Assembly (NCBI GenBank): GCA_002215645.1
Contig: NGFI01000008.1
Span: forward strand, 124,001-188,000
Reading direction: 5' to 3'
DNA length: 64,000 nucleotides
Origin: Gemmatimonadetes bacterium 2013_60CM_65_52
Lineage (GTDB): Bacteria; Gemmatimonadota; Gemmatimonadetes; Gemmatimonadales; Gemmatimonadaceae
The notes beneath the pieces are model-generated. The model saw nothing but the letters and a program-made list of their open reading frames with translations, was not told the DNA's origin and did no database searches. A program made the position numbers and the translations under genes. Below are positions 56,636 to 64,000 of the stretch, piece after piece (within the stretch, counting starts at the first letter, position 1; each line of letters opens with the position of its first letter).

Positions 56636-59334
56636 CGCTGCTCATCACGACGTCGCAGCTCGGAGCTCGCGCTGGCGTCGCGGCCCGAGAGCTCGCGCCT
56701 CTGGCGCAGGGCCTCCACCGGGAGCTGCGTCCGTTCCTCGAGTCGCCCCCGGAGGTGCCGCGCGAGAAGGCGTTGTTGAGCCGGCCCGGCGGACGGTGCA
56801 CCATCGACGGCGCAATGCTGCGCTTCGATCCCTACGATCCGCGCCACATCTGTCCGGTATGCAACCGCGAGTACGCCGGCGGTCTGCACGATCGATTCCG
56901 GCTGTACTGGTATCAGCTCTGGTTGGCCGAGCGTGTCCTGCATGCCGCGGTGTTGGGCGTGGTGCTGAATGACGCCCGATGTCGCGAGGTCGCCGCGCTC
57001 ATGCTGGAGCGCTGTGCGAACCAATATCTGCGCTATCCCAACGCGGACAACGTGCTCGGTCCCTCGCGGCCGTTCTTCAGCACGTACCTCGAGTCCATCT
57101 GGCTCCTCCAGCTCTGTCTCGCGCTCGACCTGCTCGAGACGACCACGCCCACGCCCGAAACGCTCACCGTCGGTGCGCGCGTGCGCGACCACCTGATCGC
57201 GCCGAGTGCCACGTTGATCGCCTCGTACGACGAGGGCATGTCCAACCGGCAGGTGTGGAACAACGCGGCACTGCTGGCCGCTTCGCGCCTGCTCGACGAT
57301 CGCGTGCGCTTCGACAAGGCGCTGCATGGTCCAAGCGGCCTGGAGGCACATCTCGGAACGGCCCTGCTGGCGGACGGCACGTGGTACGAGGGCGAGAACT
57401 ATCACCTGTTCGCGCATCGAGGTTTGTGGTACGGTGTGCGCCTCGCGGAAACGGCTGGCCACGCGCTGCCGCTCGAGCTGATGAATCGCATGCATGAAGG
57501 GTTCGCGGCCCCGTATCGGACGCTGCTGCCCGACCTCACCTATCCGGCGCGGCGTGACTCGCAGTACGGCGTGAGCGTGCGGCAGCCGCGTTTCGCCGAG
57601 TCGTGCGAGATCGGCATCGCGGACCGCGACGACGAGCGCCTGGTCAGCATGCTCGCGCGACTGTACGACCCCGTTGTGCCGCGTGGCGAGACGGGACGCT
57701 TTGCATCGTCCGCGGACGTCGAACGAAATCTGCCGGCCACGGGGCTCAGCAGAGCGGATCTCTCGTGGCGATCGCTGCTGTGCGCGCGCGCGACGCTGCC
57801 CGAGCTGACCGCCCTTCCGCTCACGTCGGACCTGCTGCCCGCGCAGGGGATCGGCGTGATCCGTCGTGAGGGTGGGCAGATCTACGTCTCGCTCGATTAC
57901 GGCGAGTCCGGTGGCGGACACGGTCACCCGGATCGTCTCAACCTCACGCTGTCGGACGGCGTCCACCGCTGGTTCGAGGACCCCGGCACGGGATCGTACG
58001 TCGACCCATCGCTGCACTGGTATCGCAGCACCCTGGCGCACAACGCGCCGCTCGTGGACGGTCTCTCGCAGCGGCGCGTAAATGGCGAGCTGGTGGCCTT
58101 CGCCGACGACGGCCGCGCCGGATGGATCACGGCGGAGGTCGAGCTGGCGCCCGGCATGCGCATGACGCGCACGGTCATCGCGCTGCACGACTATCTCGTG
58201 GACGAGTTGGCATGGTCGGGCGCGCAACCGCATGAAATCGCGTTGCCGTTTCACGGCGTCAACGCCTCGGGGCGCCGGTCGCGCCCTTCGGGCGCGGTCA
58301 GCGGTGGCACGCGGGCAGAGGACGGGTTCATCTACCTGTCCGATGTGCAACGCGTGCTCATTCCCCCCACTGGCGTGTTGGCCATGCGCGCGAGCGACGG
58401 CGGCGCAGTCCTGGATGGATGGCTCTTCGCGCCACCGGGCTCGATGGCCCTCTCAGCGTTCGCGCCCGCGCCGCCCGGCGTCGAGGGCACGCGCCCGATG
58501 GTCGTCGTGCGCCACACATCCGTGAGCGATCGCTTCGTCTCGGTGTGGAGCTGGCGAAACACCGTCCGCTCCGTCGAACGCGAGGGCGACAGCATCGTGG
58601 TGCATTGCCGCGACGGGTCGCGTCACAAGCACATGCGCACGGATGAACGGTGGTCCGTGGAATCCGAGTCGCCACAGGGCATCGACATTCACGAGCTCGA
58701 GGGGTTCATTGCGCGCGCGTCCGATGCAGGACACGCAACCGCCCAGCGCGCACGCGCCGCGCTCCCCGCAATGCCGCTCCCCGCCACGTTCGAGCTCGGC
58801 GAGCCGCACTATCGCCGTTCGGAGTTCACGTGGCAGGGCGCGGGCGCTCCACACGCCACGGTCTCCGTCTCGCGCCCAACCCCCGGGACAGTGCTCGTGC
58901 AGATCAACGTGCCGGCATCGCAGCGCCTGTTCGTGCCCGTCTTCACCGAGAACCAGCTCGACAACGATCCCGCGTCCATCCACGGCGATAGCGTCCAACT
59001 CTACGCCATTGCCGGAGATCGCAACGCGGGACTCCTGCTCGTTCCGGAGCCGAGCAGCGTCGCCATGCGGCAGATCGAGGGCTGGAACAACCAGCTCGCC
59101 GTGGACGCGCGGTGGCGCCCAACCTCATCCGGCTATCAACTCGACGCGACGCTGCACATTGACCATCGCACGCCGGAGTTCTTCCTCGACATCCTCGTCA
59201 ACGAGGTCGTTCCTGGCCGCGCCCGTCGCCGCGGCCAGCTCGTGATGTCCGGTGCCGCCGGAGAATTCGTCTATCTTCGGGGTGACCGGCATGAGCCACA
59301 CCGGCTGCTCCGATTCGTTCTCCCGCATGTCTGA
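56632..59334 (+). CDS. Heparinase II/III-like protein (polysaccharide-lyase fold)
   Basis: About 900 residues. A CPVC segment (HICPVCNREYAGG) is followed by the alpha-toroid (SYDEGMSNRQVWNNAALLAA; GTWYEGENYHLFAHR) and the beta-sandwich with the hallmark GGGHGHPDRLNLTL, then FEDPGTGSYVD and HNAPLVDGLSQ. Known members cleave uronic-acid-containing polysaccharides by beta-elimination. There is no signal peptide, so it acts on imported oligomers. The GTG at 56632 overlaps the upstream stop and has GAGGGG before it. Confidence 0.88.
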   Translation: MTLLITTSQLGARAGVAARELAPLAQGLHRELRPFLESPPEVPREKALLSRPGGRCTIDGAMLRFDPYDPRHICPVCNREYAGGLHDRFRLYWYQLWLAERVLHAAVLGVVLNDARCREVAALMLERCANQYLRYPNADNVLGPSRPFFSTYLESIWLLQLCLALDLLETTTPTPETLTVGARVRDHLIAPSATLIASYDEGMSNRQVWNNAALLAASRLLDDRVRFDKALHGPSGLEAHLGTALLADGTWYEGENYHLFAHRGLWYGVRLAETAGHALPLELMNRMHEGFAAPYRTLLPDLTYPARRDSQYGVSVRQPRFAESCEIGIADRDDERLVSMLARLYDPVVPRGETGRFASSADVERNLPATGLSRADLSWRSLLCARATLPELTALPLTSDLLPAQGIGVIRREGGQIYVSLDYGESGGGHGHPDRLNLTLSDGVHRWFEDPGTGSYVDPSLHWYRSTLAHNAPLVDGLSQRRVNGELVAFADDGRAGWITAEVELAPGMRMTRTVIALHDYLVDELAWSGAQPHEIALPFHGVNASGRRSRPSGAVSGGTRAEDGFIYLSDVQRVLIPPTGVLAMRASDGGAVLDGWLFAPPGSMALSAFAPAPPGVEGTRPMVVVRHTSVSDRFVSVWSWRNTVRSVEREGDSIVVHCRDGSRHKHMRTDERWSVESESPQGIDIHELEGFIARASDAGHATAQRARAALPAMPLPATFELGEPHYRRSEFTWQGAGAPHATVSVSRPTPGTVLVQINVPASQRLFVPVFTENQLDNDPASIHGDSVQLYAIAGDRNAGLLLVPEPSSVAMRQIEGWNNQLAVDARWRPTSSGYQLDATLHIDHRTPEFFLDILVNEVVPGRARRRGQLVMSGAAGEFVYLRGDRHEPHRLLRFVLPHV

Positions 59335-60145
59335 TTCGCGCCTCTCGCGCATCTCCGTCGTTCTCTTCGAGCCGCAGGATCCCGTCAACATCGCCGCGAC
59401 TGTCCGCGCGATGAAGAACATGGGCGTCACGTCGCTGCGACTCGTACGTCCCTGTGCCTATGATCCCGTGCGCCTCGAGGGCATTGCCCACGATACCTGG
59501 GACATCATTCACAACATCGAGCACTTCGACGACTTCGACGCGGCGGTGGCGGACTGCATTCGCCTGCTCGGCTACACCGCGCGGCGCCGTGCCGCCAAGT
59601 GGCGGCTGCTCGACCCCAAGGGTGCGGCGGACGACGCGCTGACCCATGCGGACGACGGCCGCGTCGGCATCGTGTTCGGACGCGAAGACAACGGGCTGCC
59701 GAACGAGATTCTCGACCGCATCCACGCGGCGGTCACCGTTCCCACCACCGAGCATGCGTCGTTGAATCTCGCGCAGGCCGTGCTCATCGCGCTGTACGAG
59801 CTGCACCTCGCGGCGGGTGACGCCACACGCGCCATCCGCGGCCCGCGCAAGGAAGCGCCGCCGCCCGCTACCGAGCTGCTCGAGCGGTATTTCGCGGAGA
59901 CGCACCAGGCCCTCGACGCCATCCAGTTCTTCAAGACGCGGTATCCCGAACACATCATGCGCTCCATTCGCGCGCTCACGTTCCGCGCCGAGCCGGATGA
60001 CCGTGAGCTGAGCCTGCTTCGAGCGATCTCTCTGGAGATTGTACGCTTCCTCGAGCGCACCGGCCGTGCGATGCCCGAGCGCCCCGAGGAGTCGTCACCG
60101 CGCCAGCCGCGACACATTACCGGCCGCGGCACGCGCGAGCATTGA
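59327..60145 (+). CDS. TrmJ-like RNA 2'-O-methyltransferase (SPOUT)
   Basis: About 272 residues. The SPOUT core is visible: ISVVLFEPQDPVNIAATVRAMKNMG, then GRVGIVFGREDNGLPNEIL and VPTTEHASLNLAQAVLIALYEL, the knot that binds S-adenosylmethionine. TrmJ methylates tRNA position 32. ATG 59327 is chosen (overlapping the heparinase-like stop); ATG 59291 is an alternative. A housekeeping RNA enzyme inside this operon is unexpected. Confidence 0.88.
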   Translation: MSDSRLSRISVVLFEPQDPVNIAATVRAMKNMGVTSLRLVRPCAYDPVRLEGIAHDTWDIIHNIEHFDDFDAAVADCIRLLGYTARRRAAKWRLLDPKGAADDALTHADDGRVGIVFGREDNGLPNEILDRIHAAVTVPTTEHASLNLAQAVLIALYELHLAAGDATRAIRGPRKEAPPPATELLERYFAETHQALDAIQFFKTRYPEHIMRSIRALTFRAEPDDRELSLLRAISLEIVRFLERTGRAMPERPEESSPRQPRHITGRGTREH

Positions 60146-60175
60146 CGCGGACGGGCGCCGCCACACCTTTTCGTC

Positions 60176-61498
60176 ATGCCACTCCCTCGCATCTTCGGCC
60201 GCGGCAAGACAGACGCGCCACCTACGTCGCAGGACGACGATAGGTCATCTGCCGAATCCGACGCCGCCGAGCGAGAGGCAGATCTCGAGACCGAGCCCGA
60301 AACGGCGGCTCACACTACCTGGCGTGAACGGGCCGAACGAATCATCCCGACTGGCGCCTCGACGGGGAGCAAGCGCGCAGCGTCGCTCTACGGCGACGCG
60401 GACGCTGACCTCCCGACGCATTTCGCCTCGGCACGTGGCGCCGTCCTCACCGACACCGACGGCACTGAATACCTCGACTGCACGATGGCACTCGGTGCAG
60501 TGGCACTCGGCTATCGCGAGCCGCGCGTCACCGAGGCGGTCGTCCAGGCGGCCACGCAGGGCAATGTCTCCGCCCTGTCGAGCTGGCGCGAAGTGGAGCT
60601 CGCTGAGCGGCTGCATGCGATCATCCCGTGCGCAGAGCGGGTGCTGTTCATGAAGACCGGCGCTGAAGCGGCGGCTGCCGCCGTGCGCCTGGCGCGCACG
60701 TACACGGCGCGCGAGCAGGTGATTGCCTGCGGCTATTTCGGCTGGCACGACTGGTGTTCCGACAGCGCCGGCGTGCCCGCCAGCGTACGTCGCACGGTGG
60801 ACTGGGTGCCCTTCGACGAGATCGGCGCGCTGGATCTGGCCGCCGCGGCTGCGGCCTCATCGCTGGCGGCAATTGTCCTCGAGCCGGTCATCGAGCATCT
60901 GCCGTCGGTGGAATGGTTGCAGCGCGCACGCGAAATCTGTGATGCTGTCGGTGCCGCACTCATCTTCGATGAATTGAAGACCGGCTTTCGCGTCGCGCCC
61001 GGCGGATACCAGGACGTGTGCGGCGTGACGCCCGATCTCGCCGTGTTCGGGAAAGCACTCGCCAACGGCTATCCGCTCGCAGCCGTTGTGGGGCGGGACG
61101 CACTCATGAGCGTTGCGTCCGAGACGTGGATCTCGTCCACGCTCGCGAGCGAGTCCACGGCGCTCGCGGCGGCGCTCGCGGTGCTCGACTGGCATGAGGA
61201 GGCTGACATCTGCGCCACGCTCGCCGAAACGGGCAGGGAAATGCGAGCCGCGGTGGACCGCGCCATTGCGGCGAGCGGTGTCGGCGGCGTCAGCACCGAG
61301 GGGATCGACCAGATGTGGCTCATGCGTTGGCGCGATCCCGCGCTCGAGTCGTTCTTCGTGGCGGAAGCGGCGCGAAACGGTGTGCTCTTCAAGCGGGGCG
61401 CATACAACTTCGCCGCCATCGCCCATGATGAATCGGCGCTGCGCGACATCGAGGCCGCCGCGAGTGCCGCACTGGTCGCCGTGCGCGAGCACTCGTGA
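60176..61498 (+). CDS. Class III aminotransferase (glutamate-1-semialdehyde aminomutase-like)
   Basis: Protein of 440 residues, PLP enzyme. A ~45-residue acidic N-terminal extension precedes the fold. Cofactor sites: FMKTGAEAAAAAVRLAR, the Asp in ALIFDELKTGFRV and Lys in LAVFGKALANGYPLAAVVG. It resembles HemL, but the lysine region lacks the GGGxP pattern of true HemL, and no tetrapyrrole genes are adjacent. It probably transaminates or isomerises an amino group on a catabolic intermediate. The stop overlaps the next gene. Confidence 0.85.
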   Translation: MPLPRIFGRGKTDAPPTSQDDDRSSAESDAAEREADLETEPETAAHTTWRERAERIIPTGASTGSKRAASLYGDADADLPTHFASARGAVLTDTDGTEYLDCTMALGAVALGYREPRVTEAVVQAATQGNVSALSSWREVELAERLHAIIPCAERVLFMKTGAEAAAAAVRLARTYTAREQVIACGYFGWHDWCSDSAGVPASVRRTVDWVPFDEIGALDLAAAAAASSLAAIVLEPVIEHLPSVEWLQRAREICDAVGAALIFDELKTGFRVAPGGYQDVCGVTPDLAVFGKALANGYPLAAVVGRDALMSVASETWISSTLASESTALAAALAVLDWHEEADICATLAETGREMRAAVDRAIAASGVGGVSTEGIDQMWLMRWRDPALESFFVAEAARNGVLFKRGAYNFAAIAHDESALRDIEAAASAALVAVREHS

Positions 61499-62349
61499 TG
61501 CCCGGTGTCGCGATGCGTGAGCTCCCACAGACCGCGCCGCTGATCGACGTTCATGCGCACTTCTACCACGAGGGCGCGGGGCGCAGCGACTGGGCCCGTC
61601 TCAATGACGCTCGCGTTCGCGCCGGCGACACCATCGGCGTCACCTATCACGTCGCAAGTGTGCTCGGCTCATATGGCCATACGTCGCCGACATATTTTCC
61701 GTCTCCCGCAGACGTCACGCGCGGCAACGACGCCATGGCGGCGCTCGCGGCGTCGCAAGCCGACCGCGTGCGCTGGTATGCAACCGTCAATCCCAATGAC
61801 ACCCGCCACGCTCTCGCGGAGATCGAGCGATGTGTTGCGCTGAGCGCCGTCGGTGTAAAGCTGCTCGCGAGCCGGCGCGCGGATGATCCGCTGGTGGATC
61901 CCATCTGTGAGCTCGCCGCGCGGCAACGGCTACCCGTGTTGCATCACATCTGGCAGCACCGCACACGCGACTGGCCGAATCAGGAGATCTCGGACGGACT
62001 CGATCTCGCGTGCCTCGCCGCGCGGCACCCCAAGGTGACCTTCATCCTCGCGCATCTCGGCGGCGGCGGTGACTGGGCACACACGCTTCCCGCCATTCGC
62101 GAGACGCCGAACGTTGTCGCCGATCTCTCCGGCAGCGGCGTGGATCGCGGCATGCTGGATCAGGCAGTCGAGATTCTCGGTGCACGCAGGCTGCTGTGGG
62201 CATGCGATCTGACCATGGAAACCGGCTTGGCGAAGTTGCGCGCGCTCGACGTCATCGGCCTCGCCGAGGGTGACGTGATGGACGTACGCTGGCGGAACGC
62301 GGCCCGCATCTTCGCCACCGGAACCTTTCCACGCTGCGAGCTCGCATGA
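61498..62349 (+). CDS. Amidohydrolase-2 family protein (metal-site intact)
   Basis: About 283 residues, TIM-barrel hydrolase/decarboxylase. Metal residues: HAH in LIDVHAHFYHEG, His in LPVLHHIWQH, His in FILAHLGGGGDW and Asp in LWACDLTMET. It starts in the TGATG overlap with the aminotransferase (GTG 61495 or ATG 61498). It is tightly paired with the following homologue, ATGA overlap. Substrate unknown. Confidence 0.82.
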   Translation: MPGVAMRELPQTAPLIDVHAHFYHEGAGRSDWARLNDARVRAGDTIGVTYHVASVLGSYGHTSPTYFPSPADVTRGNDAMAALAASQADRVRWYATVNPNDTRHALAEIERCVALSAVGVKLLASRRADDPLVDPICELAARQRLPVLHHIWQHRTRDWPNQEISDGLDLACLAARHPKVTFILAHLGGGGDWAHTLPAIRETPNVVADLSGSGVDRGMLDQAVEILGARRLLWACDLTMETGLAKLRALDVIGLAEGDVMDVRWRNAARIFATGTFPRCELA

Positions 62350-63128
62350 TCGATTGCGCGGCGTGGATCGGTCCGTATCCTTTTCGCGAAGTGCCGCATC
62401 CCGATCCGGCGACGCTCGTCCGGGTGCTCGAACGAGAGCGGCTGACCGGCGCGTGGGTCGGACATCTCCCATCGGCGTGGCATCGCGATCCTCGGCCGGG
62501 CAATGCCGCGCTCTTCGCAGCGCTCGCGCCATATCCCACCCTGCTTCCAGCCCCGATGATTCGTCCGGACTGGCCCGGCTGGGAGCAGATGCTCGCTGAC
62601 GTCGTCGCGAAGGGCGCCGTAGCCATTCGCGCGTATCCGCAGCACTGGGGCATTCAGCCTGGCGACTCACGCATGAACGCGCTGGCACGCGCGTGCGCGA
62701 CGTCCGCGAGACCGCTGTTGCTCACCGTCCGCTTCGAGGATCTCCGTCAGCGCTCACCGCTCGACGTGGCTGGCGACCTGAGTGCTGCGCACGTGCGTGC
62801 GCTCGCGCGCACCGGAGAGGACGTTTGTATCGTGGTCACAGGCGCGGGACGCGAGCTCATCGAGGAGACGCACTGGGGACTCACGCCAGTGGAGCGAGGC
62901 CGCGTCTACTGGGACTTCGCGTGGGTGTGGGGGCCTCCGGAGGAGCACTTCGCGCACCTCCTCCGCACGATGGGCGCGGAGCGATTCGTCTACGGAACGC
63001 ATTGGCCGTTGCGGTTGACGCAGAACTCGCGTGCGAATCTCGATCTGTTGCCAGCCGATCAGCGCGATCCCGGCATTACCGATGCAGGGTCGCTGAGCCC
63101 TCGCTTCGTAAGGGAAATGCCGACTTGA
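62346..63128 (+). CDS. Amidohydrolase-like partner with degenerate metal site
   Basis: Protein of 260 residues. It follows the same fold but begins IDCAAWIGPYPFREVPHPD, so the HxH metal motif is replaced and a PFR motif is present. Later segments include TGAGRELIEETHWGLTP and the final RFVYGTHWPLRLT. It probably works as a non-canonical or structural partner of the upstream protein. Start ATG 62346 overlaps the previous stop. Last gene of the unit, followed by a short hairpin. Confidence 0.7.
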   Translation: MIDCAAWIGPYPFREVPHPDPATLVRVLERERLTGAWVGHLPSAWHRDPRPGNAALFAALAPYPTLLPAPMIRPDWPGWEQMLADVVAKGAVAIRAYPQHWGIQPGDSRMNALARACATSARPLLLTVRFEDLRQRSPLDVAGDLSAAHVRALARTGEDVCIVVTGAGRELIEETHWGLTPVERGRVYWDFAWVWGPPEEHFAHLLRTMGAERFVYGTHWPLRLTQNSRANLDLLPADQRDPGITDAGSLSPRFVREMPT

Positions 63129-63140
63129 TCTTGTCCAATC

Positions 63141-63159
63141 GCGCTCGGCTTGCGAGCGC
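63141..63159. terminator. Small hairpin after the amidohydrolase pair
   Basis: GCGCTCG (63141-63147) and CGAGCGC (63153-63159) flank a 5-nt loop, 13 nt after the stop codon. No T-tract follows, so its role as a terminator is tentative. The rest of the 117-bp gap before the cytochrome gene shows no clear promoter. Confidence 0.4.
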
Positions 63160-63245
63160 AATGCCGTCCAGTCAAATTGCTGGCCAGAAATGGACCTTGT
63201 GAATTCGTTCACAAGCGCTCCCGGCTCTACCTCGACCCCAACCCG

Positions 63246-63995
63246 ATGACGCAGCAGAGGAAGTGGACCGCCATCCCGGGCCTGCTGGTGCTCGCGATCG
63301 GCGCGGTGGTGCTGTCCGCCTATAGTGGCGCTTCCTCCTCGCAGGGCAGCGCCCCGGATCAGCCCATCGCGTTCCCACACCCGAAGCACGCGGCCTCCGT
63401 CGAAAAGGGCGGACTCGGGCTCAACTGCCTCTACTGCCACAACAACGCGAACCGCTCCGCCGACGTCGGCATGCCCGCCGTGAACACGTGCATGGGATGC
63501 CACCAGTCCGTCATGGGCACCACGGCGGCCGGCAAGGCCGAGATCCAGAAGCTGTGGAAGTACGCGGACGTCGCGAACATGGGAAAGAACGCGCGTCCCG
63601 TCCCGTGGGTCCGCATCCACAAGGTGCCGGAGTACGTGCACTTCCCGCACGTGCGTCACGTGAACGCCGGCGTCACCTGCCAGACGTGCCACGGGCAGGT
63701 GCAGGGCATGCCGAAGGTGTATCAGGCGGCCTCGCTCAACATGGGCTGGTGCGTCAACTGCCATGTGAACGGCTACGATCCCAAGGAAGGCATGAAGGCC
63801 GCGGGCTACGACACGGTCACGCCGGCGCGCTACGCCGGCGGTGTCCCCTATGGCACGGCCGGCTCGGTCGCGGGCATCATGACCGCGCAAGTCTCCGCGA
63901 TCAGCCGCGACACCGAAGCTCGCGTTCATTCCGCCGCAACGCCGTCGTCGGAGCGCCGCCGCGCCCGGTACGACTGCGCCGCCTGTCACTACTAA
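63246..63995 (+). CDS. actA: Pentaheme c-type cytochrome, ActA-like (alternative complex III)
   Basis: About 249 residues. One N-terminal membrane anchor (IPGLLVLAIGAVVLSAYSG), then five CxxCH heme motifs: CLYCH, CMGCH, CQTCH, CVNCH and CAACH, the last two residues before the stop being His-Tyr. The number of hemes, the anchor and the segment FPHPKHA match ActA of alternative complex III, which passes quinol electrons to cytochrome c or oxidase. The act genes that should follow would be beyond the window edge. ATG 63246 is chosen; upstream in-frame codons lack signal character. Confidence 0.85.
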   Translation: MTQQRKWTAIPGLLVLAIGAVVLSAYSGASSSQGSAPDQPIAFPHPKHAASVEKGGLGLNCLYCHNNANRSADVGMPAVNTCMGCHQSVMGTTAAGKAEIQKLWKYADVANMGKNARPVPWVRIHKVPEYVHFPHVRHVNAGVTCQTCHGQVQGMPKVYQAASLNMGWCVNCHVNGYDPKEGMKAAGYDTVTPARYAGGVPYGTAGSVAGIMTAQVSAISRDTEARVHSAATPSSERRRARYDCAACHY

Positions 63996-64000
63996 AGGGC

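Noticed and set aside
56533-58350. 605-codon minus-strand open frame
   Set aside because: Antisense shadow of the heparinase-like gene; low-complexity Arg-rich translation with no recognisable fold.
60176-61498. Assignment as hemL (glutamate-1-semialdehyde aminomutase)
   Set aside because: The lysine region lacks the GGGxP pattern of HemL, there is an unusual acidic N-terminal extension, and no tetrapyrrole genes are nearby, so only the class III aminotransferase family is claimed.

Overview
The window is high-GC DNA from a Gram-negative, aerobic heterotroph. It encodes TonB/SusCD-type outer-membrane uptake, lipoproteins with clear lipoboxes, Yip1-like and YbjQ-like proteins, aromatic ring catabolism, Mn/Fe superoxide dismutase, and a pentaheme cytochrome resembling ActA of alternative complex III. 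This mix, the frequent GTG starts and the dispersed CACAGAG/GTAGGAC hairpin repeats fit a soil Gemmatimonadota-like bacterium. That assignment is inference; another soil phylum is possible. I see no rRNA, tRNA, CRISPR, prophage or transposase.

Layout. 1-2.0 kb: a prolyl oligopeptidase cut by the left edge, with a good sigma70 promoter. 2.1-6.4 kb: YbjQ, a Yip1-like membrane protein, a repeat island (six 16-bp units plus a 33-bp perfect hairpin), an orphan PqqD-like protein and a GGDEF/EAL protein. 6.6-13.6 kb: two coupled M30-like metalloprotease lipoproteins and a TonB receptor; the last two genes each end inside a GTAGGAC-type inverted repeat. 13.7-18.1 kb: acetoacetyl-CoA synthetase, hppD and hmgA, the upper tyrosine/homogentisate route plus acetoacetate activation. 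18.1-32.1 kb: the phenylacetyl-CoA pathway in two blocks, paaABCD and paaGHIJYZ, separated by an opposite-strand MATE exporter and a fused 2-oxoacid dehydrogenase E1. paaE and paaK are not present. 32.1-38.3 kb: YceI, a SusC/SusD pair behind a strong promoter carrying a 12-bp palindrome, a solitary TonB-plug-like lipoprotein and an orphan membrane protein. 38.3-50.5 kb: ABC exporters, an amidohydrolase, pdxH, speA, sod, a DedA protein, an M15-like peptidase and small membrane proteins. 50.6-63.1 kb: a compact locus with a GH38 alpha-mannosidase, Dpp-type permeases, a solute-binding lipoprotein, a heparinase II/III-like protein, a TrmJ-like methyltransferase, a class III aminotransferase and a pair of amidohydrolase-like proteins. 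63.2 kb to the edge: an ActA-like pentaheme cytochrome, probably the first gene of an alternative complex III operon.

How the genes work together. The aromatic block would turn 4-hydroxyphenylpyruvate into maleylacetoacetate and phenylacetyl-CoA into acetyl-CoA and succinyl-CoA, with AACS recovering acetoacetate. The 50-63 kb locus looks like uptake plus cytoplasmic breakdown of an unidentified carbohydrate-containing, probably nitrogen-containing substrate, and is the best candidate here for an undescribed pathway. Several genes that head transcription units have a TANNNT box only 5-7 nt before the start codon and no clear Shine-Dalgarno sequence, which suggests leaderless transcripts.
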